From positions 1 to 64,000 of the forward strand of contig NZ_JAJQRC010000011.1 of NCBI RefSeq assembly GCF_046533115.1: a DNA stretch of 64,000 bases, in the 5' to 3' direction. The position numbers and the translations under genes were made by a program. Positions within the stretch are counted from its first letter, which is position 1. Each line of letters begins with the position of its first letter. A model generated the notes under the pieces. It made no database searches, was not told the DNA's origin, and was given only the letters and a program-made list of their open reading frames with translations. Origin of the DNA: JAIRMO01 sp046533115 (lineage in GTDB: Bacteria; Spirochaetota; Spirochaetia; Treponematales; Breznakiellaceae). Of this stretch, positions 34,562 through 43,142 are shown piece by piece.

Positions 34562-35416
34562 ATGGAGAAGCTGCGAATTTTGATTCCCAAAGGCCGAATT
34601 TTCGACAATATTTCCCGGCTTTTTGAAGAGGCGGGGTTCCCCATATCCCTGGCGGACCGGACCTACCGGCCGCTTATTGGGGCGGATTGGCTGGACGGGA
34701 AGATCATGAAGCCCCAAAACGTGGGGGAACTGCTGGAATTGGGGAGCCACGACGCGGGGTTTACCGGCCTGGACTGGATCCGGGAAAGCGGGGCCGCGGT
34801 GGAGGAGATCCTGGACCTCGGCTTTGACCAAGTCCGTATTGTGGCGGCAATTCCCGCGGGGCGGGAAGAAGGGGAGATGAAAAAACAACGGATCGTGGCG
34901 GCCACCGAATATGTCAACCTGGCGGAAAATTGGCTCAAAAAATCAGGCTACCAGTTCCGGATCCTCCGTACCTATGGGGCCACCGAGGTGTTTCCCCCGG
35001 ATGACGCGGATATGATCATCGATAACACCGCTTCGGGGCAGACCCTCAAGGACAACGGCCTGCGGATCATCGCCACCCTCCTGGAATCTTCCACCCGGTT
35101 TGTGGCTTCCCGGGCGGCTCTGGCGGATAAGGAAAAAAAAGGCCGGATAGAGGAATTGGCCATGCTTTTCAAGGCGGTACTGGACGGACGGGACCGGGTG
35201 CTGCTGGAGATGAACGTGGCAAAAAACCGCTTTGCCGAACTCGTCTCCGGGCTCCCCGCCATGCGGAGCCCCACGGTGGCGCCCCTCTACGGCGACGAGG
35301 GCTATGCGGTGAAGATCGCCGTAAAAAAAAGCGATATCCCCGATCTGATCCCCCGGTTGAAGAAACTGGGCGCCGGGGATATCGTGGAGTACGATCTGCG
35401 GAAAGTGGTACTGTAA
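34562..35416 (+). CDS. hisG: ATP phosphoribosyltransferase, long form
   Basis: First and feedback-regulated step of histidine synthesis (ATP + PRPP to phosphoribosyl-ATP). At 284 residues it is the long form with the C-terminal regulatory ACT-like domain (VAPLYGDEGYAVKIAVKKSD), so no HisZ is needed. LRILIPKGRIFDNI at the N-terminus and DADMIIDNTASGQTLKDNGL around residue 150 mark the PRPP site. GGAG five bases before the ATG follows directly on the attenuator T-run. First gene of the operon. Confidence 0.95.
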   Translation: MEKLRILIPKGRIFDNISRLFEEAGFPISLADRTYRPLIGADWLDGKIMKPQNVGELLELGSHDAGFTGLDWIRESGAAVEEILDLGFDQVRIVAAIPAGREEGEMKKQRIVAATEYVNLAENWLKKSGYQFRILRTYGATEVFPPDDADMIIDNTASGQTLKDNGLRIIATLLESSTRFVASRAALADKEKKGRIEELAMLFKAVLDGRDRVLLEMNVAKNRFAELVSGLPAMRSPTVAPLYGDEGYAVKIAVKKSDIPDLIPRLKKLGAGDIVEYDLRKVVL

Positions 35417-35462
35417 AAAAGGCGCTGCGTGCAGCAGACTGCCGGGCGCCAAAGGAGCGGTT

Positions 35463-36113
35463 ATGGGAAGAACAGGAGAAATCTCACGGAAAACAAAGGA
35501 AACGGAGATTTGGATCCGGTTGAATCTGGACGGCCGGGGGGAGGCGAAGCTGGACTACCCCATCGGGTTTCTGACCCACATGTTAACCACCTTTGCCCGG
35601 CACAGCCTCTTTGACCTGGAAATCCGGGCCACCGGGGATCTGGAGGTGGATCAGCACCACCTGGTGGAGGACACGGGGATAGTCCTGGGCGGCTGCCTTA
35701 CCCAGGCCCTGGGGGAAAAGCGGGGGATCCGCCGGGTGGGGAGCTGCCTCTTTCCCATGGACGAGACCCTGGCCCGGGCCGCCGTGGACCTCTCCGGCCG
35801 GGCCTTCCTGGTCTTCCGGGGGGAGCTTTCGGCCATACCCCTGGTGTCCGGGGCGGCCTCCGGGATTGCATCCTTTCAGACCGACACGGTGGAGGACTTT
35901 TGGGAGGGTTTTACCCAGAACGCCGGTATCACCCTGCACCTGGACATACTCCGGGGCCGGAGCGATCACCACAAGATCGAAGCCCTCTTTAAGGCCGCGG
36001 CCCGGGCCCTCCGGGAGGCCTGCGAGATAGATCCCCGGGCGGCGGATCTCATCCCCTCCACCAAGGGCTTATTGGAAAACCCCGGCTCCTTGAATCCGAG
36101 GACCCTGGCGTGA
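35463..36113 (+). CDS. hisB: Imidazoleglycerol-phosphate dehydratase
   Basis: Dehydrates imidazole glycerol phosphate (step 6). The 216-residue monofunctional form has the manganese-binding His clusters: FLTHMLTTFARHSLFDL, VDQHHLVEDTGIVLGGCL and GRSDHHKIEALFKAAARAL. No phosphatase domain is attached, so histidinol phosphatase must be elsewhere. AAAGGAGCGG precedes the ATG. Its TGA overlaps the hisH GTG start. Confidence 0.95.
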   Translation: MGRTGEISRKTKETEIWIRLNLDGRGEAKLDYPIGFLTHMLTTFARHSLFDLEIRATGDLEVDQHHLVEDTGIVLGGCLTQALGEKRGIRRVGSCLFPMDETLARAAVDLSGRAFLVFRGELSAIPLVSGAASGIASFQTDTVEDFWEGFTQNAGITLHLDILRGRSDHHKIEALFKAAARALREACEIDPRAADLIPSTKGLLENPGSLNPRTLA

Positions 36114-36751
36114 TCGGAGTGGTGGATTACGGGGCGGGAAATCTCGGTTCGGTGATGAACGCCCTCAAACGGCTGGGTATTCCCGCCTGTTTTGTCCGGG
36201 GCCCCGAAGAACTGGCCGTTCCCGGGGCTTCACCCTATACCGGGATCATCGTTCCCGGGGACGGCCACTTTGCCACCGCCATGGCCAGCCTGGAAAAATC
36301 CGGGTACGACGGGGCAATCCGGGGGTGGATTCAGGCGGACAAGCCCTTTTTGGGGATCTGCATCGGCCTGCAGCTCCTCTTTGACCATTCCGAGGAGGCC
36401 CCCCCGGTGGAGGGGAGACCTGTGCGGGGACTGGGGGTGGTGCCGGGCACGGTAAAACGGTTCCCCGGCCGCAAGGTCCCCCAGATAGGCTGGAACCGCA
36501 CCGAGGTCACGGGGAATCCCCGGCTGTTCCGGGGGCTTCCGGCTCATTCGTTTTTTTATTATATCCATTCCTATTATGTTGCCCCCGACGAGGGGAACGC
36601 CGTGGCCGCCGAGGCGGAATACTACCTGCGGTACTGTTCTGCGGTGGAACGGGGCGCCCTGGCGGCGGTTCAGTTTCACCCGGAAAAATCCGGGGCCGTA
36701 GGGCTGGAGCTGTTGAAAAACTGGGCGGAAGCCGGCCGCAGCGTTTTTTAG
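36110..36751 (+). CDS. hisH: Imidazole glycerol phosphate synthase, glutaminase subunit
   Basis: Provides ammonia to HisF. The 213-residue class I amidotransferase shows VVDYGAGNLGSVMNALKRLG, the nucleophile in FLGICIGLQLLF (Cys), and VQFHPEKSG (His, Glu). GTG start overlapping the hisB stop (GTGA). It is followed by a terminator-like hairpin before hisF. Confidence 0.95.
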   Translation: MIGVVDYGAGNLGSVMNALKRLGIPACFVRGPEELAVPGASPYTGIIVPGDGHFATAMASLEKSGYDGAIRGWIQADKPFLGICIGLQLLFDHSEEAPPVEGRPVRGLGVVPGTVKRFPGRKVPQIGWNRTEVTGNPRLFRGLPAHSFFYYIHSYYVAPDEGNAVAAEAEYYLRYCSAVERGALAAVQFHPEKSGAVGLELLKNWAEAGRSVF

Positions 36752-36779
36752 TAAACCCGGCGGCTTTCGGGAAGGCTTT

Positions 36780-36808
36780 GAAAAAAGCGGCCAAAACTCC
36801 GCTTTTTC
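36780..36808 (+). terminator. Terminator-like hairpin between hisH and hisF
   Basis: GAAAAAAGCGG (36780-36790) pairs with CCGCTTTTTC (36799-36808), followed by a further T-rich stretch. It matches stem 2 of the three-hairpin element at 31564-31591. Inside an operon it could cause partial termination or stabilise the upstream mRNA. Confidence 0.6.
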
Positions 36809-36831
36809 TTTCTTTGATGAGGATTATCTTT

Positions 36832-37644
36832 ATGTTGGCTAAACGGATCATCCCCTGCCTGGACGTGGACGACGGCCGGGTGGTAAAGGGGGTCAAATTC
36901 AAGGGCATCCAGGATGCCGGGGACCCGGTGGAACTGGCCCGGCGCTACAACGATGACGGAGCGGACGAACTCACCTTCCTTGATATCGGGGCCTCTTACA
37001 AGAGCCGGGCGACTCTGCTGGAGGTGGTCCGGCAGGTGGCGGCGGAGGTGTTCATCCCCCTCTGCGTGGGTGGGGGGATCCGGTCGGTGGAGGATATGCG
37101 GGACGCCATGAATGCCGGGGCGGACAAGGTTTCGGTCTGTACCTCGGCCCTGCAAAACCCGCCCCTCCTCGCCGCAATGGCCCGGGCCTATGGGAGCCAA
37201 TGCGTGGTCCTTTCGATAGACGCCAAACGGGCGGTCCCCCAAAGTAAGGTCGGCGGAGCGGCGGGGCCCGTGGTCTGGCACGCCTTTTCCCACGGCGGCC
37301 GGCAGGATACCGGCCTGGATGCGGTGGAGTGGGCCAAACAGGCCGTGGAATTGGGGGCGGGGGAGATCCTCCTCAACTCCATCGACGCCGACGGTACCGG
37401 CGCGGGGTATGACCTGGAACTGACCCGGACCATCCTGGACGCCGTGGGGGTGCCGGTGATCGCCTCGGGGGGCGCGGGGACCCTGGACCAGATCGCCAAT
37501 GTCCTCCTGCCCCCGGACCCGGCAAATGACCAATGGGGCAATGCCGATGCCGCCCTGGTGGCTTCTTTGCTCCACTTTGGGAAAACCACGATCCGGGAGA
37601 TAAAACAATACGCCGAATCCAAGGGGGTGGTGGTCCGATGGTAA
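36832..37644 (+). CDS. hisF: Imidazole glycerol phosphate synthase, cyclase subunit
   Basis: A 270-residue TIM barrel that uses HisH ammonia to make imidazole glycerol phosphate and AICAR. The catalytic Asp residues lie in LAKRIIPCLDVDDGRVVKG and LLNSIDADGTGAGYD, with phosphate loops VGGGIRSVEDM and ASGGAGTLDQI. The ATG at 36832 is chosen: the conserved MLAKRIIPCLD begins there, with GAGGA upstream, although the frame is open from 36778. Its end overlaps the hisA start by 7 bp. Confidence 0.95.
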   Translation: MLAKRIIPCLDVDDGRVVKGVKFKGIQDAGDPVELARRYNDDGADELTFLDIGASYKSRATLLEVVRQVAAEVFIPLCVGGGIRSVEDMRDAMNAGADKVSVCTSALQNPPLLAAMARAYGSQCVVLSIDAKRAVPQSKVGGAAGPVVWHAFSHGGRQDTGLDAVEWAKQAVELGAGEILLNSIDADGTGAGYDLELTRTILDAVGVPVIASGGAGTLDQIANVLLPPDPANDQWGNADAALVASLLHFGKTTIREIKQYAESKGVVVRW

Positions 37645-38990
37645 TCGCTTCGATAGATCTACAGGATGGAAAGGTGGTTCAGCTCAGGCAGGGGGCGGAA
37701 CTGGTATTACAGCGGGATAATGCCCCGGAACTGGCAGCGGAATTCGACCGTTACGGCGAAGTGGCGGTGATAGACTTGGACGCGGCCATGGGGAAGGGGT
37801 CCCATGGGGATCTGATCAAAACCCTGCTCCGCAGGGCCGAATGCCGGGTGGGCGGGGGGATCAAAACCCCGGAACAGGCCCGGGAACTGGTGAGCCTGGG
37901 GGCGAAGAAGATCATCCTCGGTTCTGCGGCCTTTCGGAACCCGGAAAAAAGAGGAGCCGGCCGGACAGGAGGGGAATTCGGCCTGCAGATCCCCTTCCTG
38001 GAGGAAATGGCCCGTACTATTGGCCGGGAACGGCTGATCCTCGCGGTGGACGCCAAGGCTTCCGTTCAAGGCGGAAGCCAGGCCTCCACCCAAAGTGGAA
38101 GCCCGGCTTCCGCCCAAGGGGGCTGGGAAATCGTGGTGGACGGCTGGAAAACCCCCACCGGCCTGGACCTGTTGGAAACCGCCCAAGCCGCGGAAGCCCT
38201 GGTGGGGGAATTTCTCTTTACCAACGTGGACCGGGAGGGGACCATGACCGGCATCGACCTGACGCCGGTTAGGGCCCTGCGGGAGGCGGTCACCGCAGGG
38301 GTCACCGTGGCCGGAGGGGTCTCTTCCCTGGAAGAAATTGAGGCCCTTGCCGCACTGGGCTGCGATGTGCAGCTTGGTATGGCCCTGTACACCGGCAAGG
38401 TGAACCTGACCGAAGCCTTTGTCCGTTCCCTCAACTGGAAAAAGGTGCCTGACACCATTCCGGTGATAGCCCAGGCTCCGGACGGCCAGGTCCTGATGAC
38501 GGGTGTCGCCGATCCCGAGGCGGTGACCGAGACCTTCCGCCGGGGGAAACTCTGTTTCCACAGCCGGAGCCGGGGAAAGCTCTGGATGAAGGGGGAAAGT
38601 TCCGGGAACACCCTGGAGCTTCTCCGGCTCCGGGCGGACTGTGACCGGGACGCCCTGCTGGCTACGGTGGAGCCTGCGGGGCCGGTCTGCCACACCGGGG
38701 CCTGGTCCTGTTTCGGCACCGACCGTCGGTACACCTGGGAATTCCTCCAGGCTATCATCGCCGAACGTTTCAGGAATCCCCGGCCCGGCTCCTATACCGC
38801 CACCCTGGACGATGAACTGGTCCGGGAAAAGGTGCTGGAGGAGGCGGAGGAGCTCTGTACCGCCAAAAACCAGGCGGAACTCATCTGGGAAGCGGCGGAC
38901 CTCCTCTATTTTGCCACGGCCCTCCTGACCCGGGCGGGGGTAACGGTGCAGGCGGTGTTGGACGAGCTGGATCGGCGGCATAAGCAGTGA
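37638..38990 (+). CDS. hisA-hisIE: Fused HisA - HisI - HisE (isomerase, cyclohydrolase, pyrophosphatase)
   Basis: A 450-residue fusion catalysing three steps. Residues 1-260 are HisA (ProFAR isomerase): VIASIDLQDGKVVQLRQG, CRVGGGIKTPEQA and VTVAGGVSSLEEIEAL. About 270-355 is HisI (PRA-CH), with VADPEAVTETFRRGKLCFHS and LRLRADCDRDALLATVEPAG, including the zinc-type Cys, then GPVCHTG. About 365-450 is HisE (PRA-PH), with LQAIIAERF and EKVLEEAEEL through LIWEAADLLYFATALL. HisA also carries a low-complexity insert near residues 142-162 (QGGSQASTQSGSPASAQGG). HisI-HisE fusions are common; fusion to HisA is unusual. The ATG at 37638 overlaps hisF. Confidence 0.92.
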   Translation: MVIASIDLQDGKVVQLRQGAELVLQRDNAPELAAEFDRYGEVAVIDLDAAMGKGSHGDLIKTLLRRAECRVGGGIKTPEQARELVSLGAKKIILGSAAFRNPEKRGAGRTGGEFGLQIPFLEEMARTIGRERLILAVDAKASVQGGSQASTQSGSPASAQGGWEIVVDGWKTPTGLDLLETAQAAEALVGEFLFTNVDREGTMTGIDLTPVRALREAVTAGVTVAGGVSSLEEIEALAALGCDVQLGMALYTGKVNLTEAFVRSLNWKKVPDTIPVIAQAPDGQVLMTGVADPEAVTETFRRGKLCFHSRSRGKLWMKGESSGNTLELLRLRADCDRDALLATVEPAGPVCHTGAWSCFGTDRRYTWEFLQAIIAERFRNPRPGSYTATLDDELVREKVLEEAEELCTAKNQAELIWEAADLLYFATALLTRAGVTVQAVLDELDRRHKQ

Positions 38991-39103
38991 GGGAGAAAAA
39001 AGCGGTGTATAGATAAATTGCCCAAAAGTTAATTTTTTCAAAAAATTCTTCTCCAATTAAAGTGAATTTGCATATTGGCGCCTTATATCATTAAGGAGCA
39101 TTT

Positions 39104-40078
39104 ATGGCGATTCATAATAGTAAAGACAATAGTTTTAAGATCATCCTCGGCAACCATGCCCTCTTTGTCCAGTTCCTCAAGGACTATGTCCCTCTGGAGC
39201 TCTGGAATGACCTCAGCCCCGACGATATTGAAGATGTCTCCGAGCGCTTCCTCCCCCTCCTCCAGAACAGCCGGGATTCGGACACGGTAAAGCGGGTCAA
39301 TCTCAAAGGACAGGCCCCCTTCTTCGTCATCGCCCTGGTCGAACATCAATCCAAAGTCGATTTTAATACCCCCTTCCGTCTGCTCCGTTATATCACCCTG
39401 GTCTTGACTGAATACGAGCGGGAAGCCAACCAGGACCATCCGGGCCTTTCCTCCACCAAAAATTTCCGGTTTCCCCCGGTTCTCCCGGTGGTTTTCTACG
39501 ACGGCCGGTCCCCCTGGACCGCTGTCATGAACTTTACCGGCCGGACCATGATGCACGAAGCCTTTACCCGGTATGTACCGAGCTTTGAGTACTGCCTCGT
39601 GGAACTAAACCGGTACAAGATTGAACACATTCTCCAATTTAAGGATGAATTGGCGGCCCTGATGCTGATAGACAAGGTGGATTTCAAAGACAAGGGGGAG
39701 TTGTTGAAGCAGCTCCCTAACTACTTGGAAAAAATGACATTGAAAATTCCGGAGAATTTGACTACATTGATGGAGGATGTGATAACAGTCCTACTGAGCC
39801 GTCTGGAAGTACCGGCGGATCAGATCCGGACGGCCACCAACCTGATCAGCGAAAAGGGGGTAGACAGGATGTTTGACCAGTTCGTGGAAGGGTATTTTGA
39901 GAGTAAACGGCTTGCCCGGGAAGAAGGTATCCAGAAAGGGCGGGAAGAAGGCAGGGAGGAGGGCAGGGAAGCTAAAGCCATTGAAATTGCAAGAAACGCT
40001 TTGTCTGAAGGGGCTTCGGTAGAATTCGTCCGCAAGATTACCGGCCTTAACCCTGAAACAATCAACACCCTTAGGTGA
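39104..40078 (+). CDS. Rpn family recombination-promoting nuclease (YhgA-like)
   Basis: A 324-residue PD-(D/E)XK nuclease of the Rpn/transposase_31 family. These cleave DNA and promote RecA-independent recombination in E. coli and are often multicopy and variable. It opens with DNSFKIILGNHALFVQFLKD, has the catalytic-type FFVIALVEHQSKVD (E-x-Q) near residue 78, then FRLLRYITLVL and FPPVLPVVFYDGR, and ends with a charged repeat GIQKGREEGREEGREAKA typical of the family. AAGGAG precedes the ATG. It interrupts the his operon, lying between hisA-IE and hisC, and is probably an inserted accessory gene. Confidence 0.85.
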   Translation: MAIHNSKDNSFKIILGNHALFVQFLKDYVPLELWNDLSPDDIEDVSERFLPLLQNSRDSDTVKRVNLKGQAPFFVIALVEHQSKVDFNTPFRLLRYITLVLTEYEREANQDHPGLSSTKNFRFPPVLPVVFYDGRSPWTAVMNFTGRTMMHEAFTRYVPSFEYCLVELNRYKIEHILQFKDELAALMLIDKVDFKDKGELLKQLPNYLEKMTLKIPENLTTLMEDVITVLLSRLEVPADQIRTATNLISEKGVDRMFDQFVEGYFESKRLAREEGIQKGREEGREEGREAKAIEIARNALSEGASVEFVRKITGLNPETINTLR

Positions 40079-40117
40079 AAATAGGGAGGAGGGAGGGATG
40101 ATTAGGGCGGGAGCGGT

Positions 40118-41236
40118 ATGAGCAGGTTTTGGAATAACAGGGTGAGGGCTTTGGAGCCCTATGTGCCGGGGGAACAGCCCCGGGAACGGCGGCTTATCAA
40201 GCTCAACACCAACGAAAACCCCTATCCGCCGTCGCCCAGGGTGATTGCGGCCATCCGGGAAGCGGCGGGGGAGGGGCTCAGGCTGTACCCGGACCCCCGC
40301 TGTACGGCCCTGCGGGAAGCGGTGGCTGAAGCCTACCGGGTTAGGCCGGAACAGGTGTTTGCGGGAAACGGCTCCGATGAGGTCCTGGCCTTTGCCTTTG
40401 CCGCCTTTTTTCCCTCCGCCGGGGATATTCTTCCGGTGGAGCCGGGCCCCTTTGGGGGCGGTCCGGGGGGGACGCGGCCCGTGCTTTTTCCGGACATCAC
40501 CTACAGTTTTTACCCGGTCTATGCGGGGCTCTGGGACATTCCCTTCAGGACCATACCCCTCACCAATGATTTTTCCATCAACGCCGAGGATTACCTCTTC
40601 CCCGCCGGGGGGGTGATCTTTCCCAACCCCAATGCCCCCACCGGCCGGGCCCTGCCCCTCAAGGACATCCTCTCCGTGACCGGGTACCAGGGGAACGCGG
40701 GCCGGGTGGTGATCGTGGACGAAGCCTATGGGGCCTTTGGGGGGGAGTCAACGGTTCCCCATATCCAGGAGTACCCCAACCTCCTCACGATCCACACCCT
40801 CTCCAAGGCCGCTTCCCTGGCAGGACTCAGGGTGGGATTCGCCATCGGCCAGGAGGAGCTTATCCAGGGCCTCTCCCGGATCCGGGATTCCTTTAATTCC
40901 TATACCCTGGACCGGCTTGCCCTGGCCGGGGCTGTGGCGGCGGTCTCCGATACCGCTTATTACCACAAAATCAACCAACAGATAATACATACCCGGGAAC
41001 GGGTCTCCGCCCGGCTGCGGGAGTGGGGCTTTGAAGTGATCCCCTCGGCGGCAAATTTCATCTTTATCCGGCATCCCCGGCTTTCCGGGGCAGCGGTTTT
41101 TGCCGCCCTCCGGGAGCGGGGCATCCTGGTCCGGCGTTTCGATAAGCCCCGGATCCGGGATTATCTGCGGGTAAGTATCGGAACCGATGAAGACATGGAT
41201 GAGCTGCTGCGGCAGCTTCAAAACCAAGCGGATTGA
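40118..41236 (+). CDS. hisC: Histidinol-phosphate aminotransferase
   Basis: A 372-residue class II PLP aminotransferase for step 7. It shows IKLNTNENPYPPSPRV, GNGSDEVLAFAFAAFF, NPNAPTGRALPL, VIVDEAYGAFGG and the PLP lysine segment THTLSKAASLAGLRVGF (as IHTLSKAA). The C-terminal Arg motif is IRDYLRVSIGT. It is the last his gene here. hisD and the histidinol phosphatase are absent from the window. It converges with the cyclase gene, only 10 bp away. Confidence 0.94.
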   Translation: MSRFWNNRVRALEPYVPGEQPRERRLIKLNTNENPYPPSPRVIAAIREAAGEGLRLYPDPRCTALREAVAEAYRVRPEQVFAGNGSDEVLAFAFAAFFPSAGDILPVEPGPFGGGPGGTRPVLFPDITYSFYPVYAGLWDIPFRTIPLTNDFSINAEDYLFPAGGVIFPNPNAPTGRALPLKDILSVTGYQGNAGRVVIVDEAYGAFGGESTVPHIQEYPNLLTIHTLSKAASLAGLRVGFAIGQEELIQGLSRIRDSFNSYTLDRLALAGAVAAVSDTAYYHKINQQIIHTRERVSARLREWGFEVIPSAANFIFIRHPRLSGAAVFAALRERGILVRRFDKPRIRDYLRVSIGTDEDMDELLRQLQNQAD

Positions 41237-41246
41237 AACCGCTCCC

Positions 41247-43142
41247 CTACTTTTCCGTCAAGTTGGTGGTAATATCCGCCTCCGGCGGGGGCGGCTCCCG
41301 GATATAGGCTTCGGTCCGTTCCAGATAGAAGGTGGAGAGGTAGTCCTTGGGGTCTATGATGAGGGCGTCCAGGAAATAACGGCGGGCGGTCTCCCATTCC
41401 CGCAAATAAAAAAGCTTGAGCCCCTTGTTGTACTGGTCCAAGAGTTCCTGGTGAATGACCAGGGACGGGGGAAAGGCCGGATCATCCTTCCGGGCCTCTT
41501 CCCCGGCAAAGGCCGCATATACCGCGTAGAGTCCCACGGACTGGTTTTTCCCGATCACCCGGACGCTGTCTACCTTTCTGAAAATAAAAAAATCCTTGGC
41601 GGCATGATACATATACTCCGAAACTATGATGGGGTGGCGGTATTGTTTGGTGGTCCCTTCCAGCCGGGAGGCGATGTTAACCGTATCACCGATAACGGTA
41701 TAGTCCATTCTGTCCTTGAAGCCGATGTTTCCCACCACACATTCCCCGTAGTTAATGCCGATGCCGATGAAAAATTCCCCCGGACGCAGGTTGATCCGCT
41801 GGGTATCCACCTGGGGCAGGGTCCGGATCATATTGATCGCCGAAGAGATCGCGCTGACCGCCACATTGGGCAGGGGCTTGGGGACCCCGAAGACGGCCAT
41901 GATGGCATCGCCGATGAATTTATCCACATGCCCGCCCCCGTCGATAATCTGGTTTCCCATGAGGGAGAAATAGGCGTTGAGGAAGGCCACCACCTCCTGG
42001 GCGCTTGCGGTTTCGGATATTTTGGTAAAATTCCTGATGTCCGCAAAAAGCACCGCCAGGTTCCGGGTCTCGCTCTGGGTTCCCGAGTCCTGGGATTTGC
42101 GGATAATCTCGTCCATGACATCCTCGGGCACATAACGGGCAAAGGCCTGGCGGGTCTTTTTCTGCAGAACATCCATCTCCAGCAGCGAAAGGGCATTGGC
42201 CAATACCGGCGCCGCGGCGTAAAGAAAAACATTGAGGTTCTCCATGATCACCGGAGAAAAATACTCTTTAATAGCATTGGCGATATGTACGGTGGCGAAC
42301 TTTTCCCCGGCGCTTACCAGGGGAACCACTATATAGGATTCGATGGGTTTCTTTTTATCCCCCGGGGGATAAAAGTCAACGGTGTCTTTGGAAATAACCT
42401 TATAATCGGGGAATTGGGCGTTAAAATCCGCGATGGTAATGGCGGTAAAATCATCCACAATACGGGGGGCAAAACCCGCACGGTTGGCGGTATACACAAA
42501 CAGGGAGTTGTCGGTACTTTTTATCATTACCGAAGTTATCTCCGCTTCACACACGTAGGTTAAAAGATCGAAAAAACCCCGGAGGATCTCCTCCAGGGAA
42601 CCGATCCGTCCGGACAATTCGGTGAGCATCCCAATCAGGGTGGTCTGGAAGAGTTTGTGATCCAGGAGGTTGTTTACCGTTTCAATCAGGGTGTTATCGT
42701 CAACCCGTTTACCTTCCTGGCTTATGGCCTTAAAATCCGGATCCGGCCTTTCGGTCAGGAACTCCTTGATCCGGGCCCCCAATTCCTCAAAGTTATCCGG
42801 TGACTTTTCAAGATACCAATCCGCCCCTGCCTGGCCTCCCCAGAACCGGTCTTTGATTTCACTCAAGGTAGTAAACATGATGATGGGAATGTCCCGGGTA
42901 TTTTTCCGGGATTTTAAGAGGCGGGTTGCCTGGTAGCCTTTAAAAAGGGGCATCTCTATATCGGTAACGATCAGGTGGGGCAGAAAGGTATACACCTGCT
43001 TGATACCCTCAAAGCCGTTGACCGCCCGGCTGGTAACATACCCCGCATTATTGAGGAATTCCACCAACATATCGGCAAAAATATCCGAATCTTCAAAAAC
43101 GAGGATCCGTTTTACCTCATCCTTTGGTAATCCCTCATCCAT
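41247..43142 (-). CDS. Response regulator with class III adenylate/guanylate cyclase domain
   Basis: A 631-residue output protein of the chemosensory operon. A receiver domain (residues 12-130, phospho-acceptor Asp61 in LIVTDIEMPLFKG) leads to a GAF-like middle (about 165-320), then a class III nucleotide cyclase (about 360-530). Metal Asp368 (FADIRNF) and Asp412 (FIGDAIMAVFG) are present, as are Lys408 and Asp480 in the base-selecting positions and Asn489/Arg493 for transition-state binding. The Lys/Asp pair argues for adenylate rather than guanylate. The C-terminus has a TPR-like helical pair (YNKGLKLFYLREWETARRYF). It overlaps the cheA gene by 8 bp. Phosphorylation by the hybrid CheA probably sets cAMP level. 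Confidence 0.9.
   Translation of the reverse strand: MDEGLPKDEVKRILVFEDSDIFADMLVEFLNNAGYVTSRAVNGFEGIKQVYTFLPHLIVTDIEMPLFKGYQATRLLKSRKNTRDIPIIMFTTLSEIKDRFWGGQAGADWYLEKSPDNFEELGARIKEFLTERPDPDFKAISQEGKRVDDNTLIETVNNLLDHKLFQTTLIGMLTELSGRIGSLEEILRGFFDLLTYVCEAEITSVMIKSTDNSLFVYTANRAGFAPRIVDDFTAITIADFNAQFPDYKVISKDTVDFYPPGDKKKPIESYIVVPLVSAGEKFATVHIANAIKEYFSPVIMENLNVFLYAAAPVLANALSLLEMDVLQKKTRQAFARYVPEDVMDEIIRKSQDSGTQSETRNLAVLFADIRNFTKISETASAQEVVAFLNAYFSLMGNQIIDGGGHVDKFIGDAIMAVFGVPKPLPNVAVSAISSAINMIRTLPQVDTQRINLRPGEFFIGIGINYGECVVGNIGFKDRMDYTVIGDTVNIASRLEGTTKQYRHPIIVSEYMYHAAKDFFIFRKVDSVRVIGKNQSVGLYAVYAAFAGEEARKDDPAFPPSLVIHQELLDQYNKGLKLFYLREWETARRYFLDALIIDPKDYLSTFYLERTEAYIREPPPPEADITTNLTEK

Noticed and set aside
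41237..41246. Terminator between convergent hisC and cyclase genes
   Set aside because: The 10-bp gap has no stem and none is evident across the gene ends.
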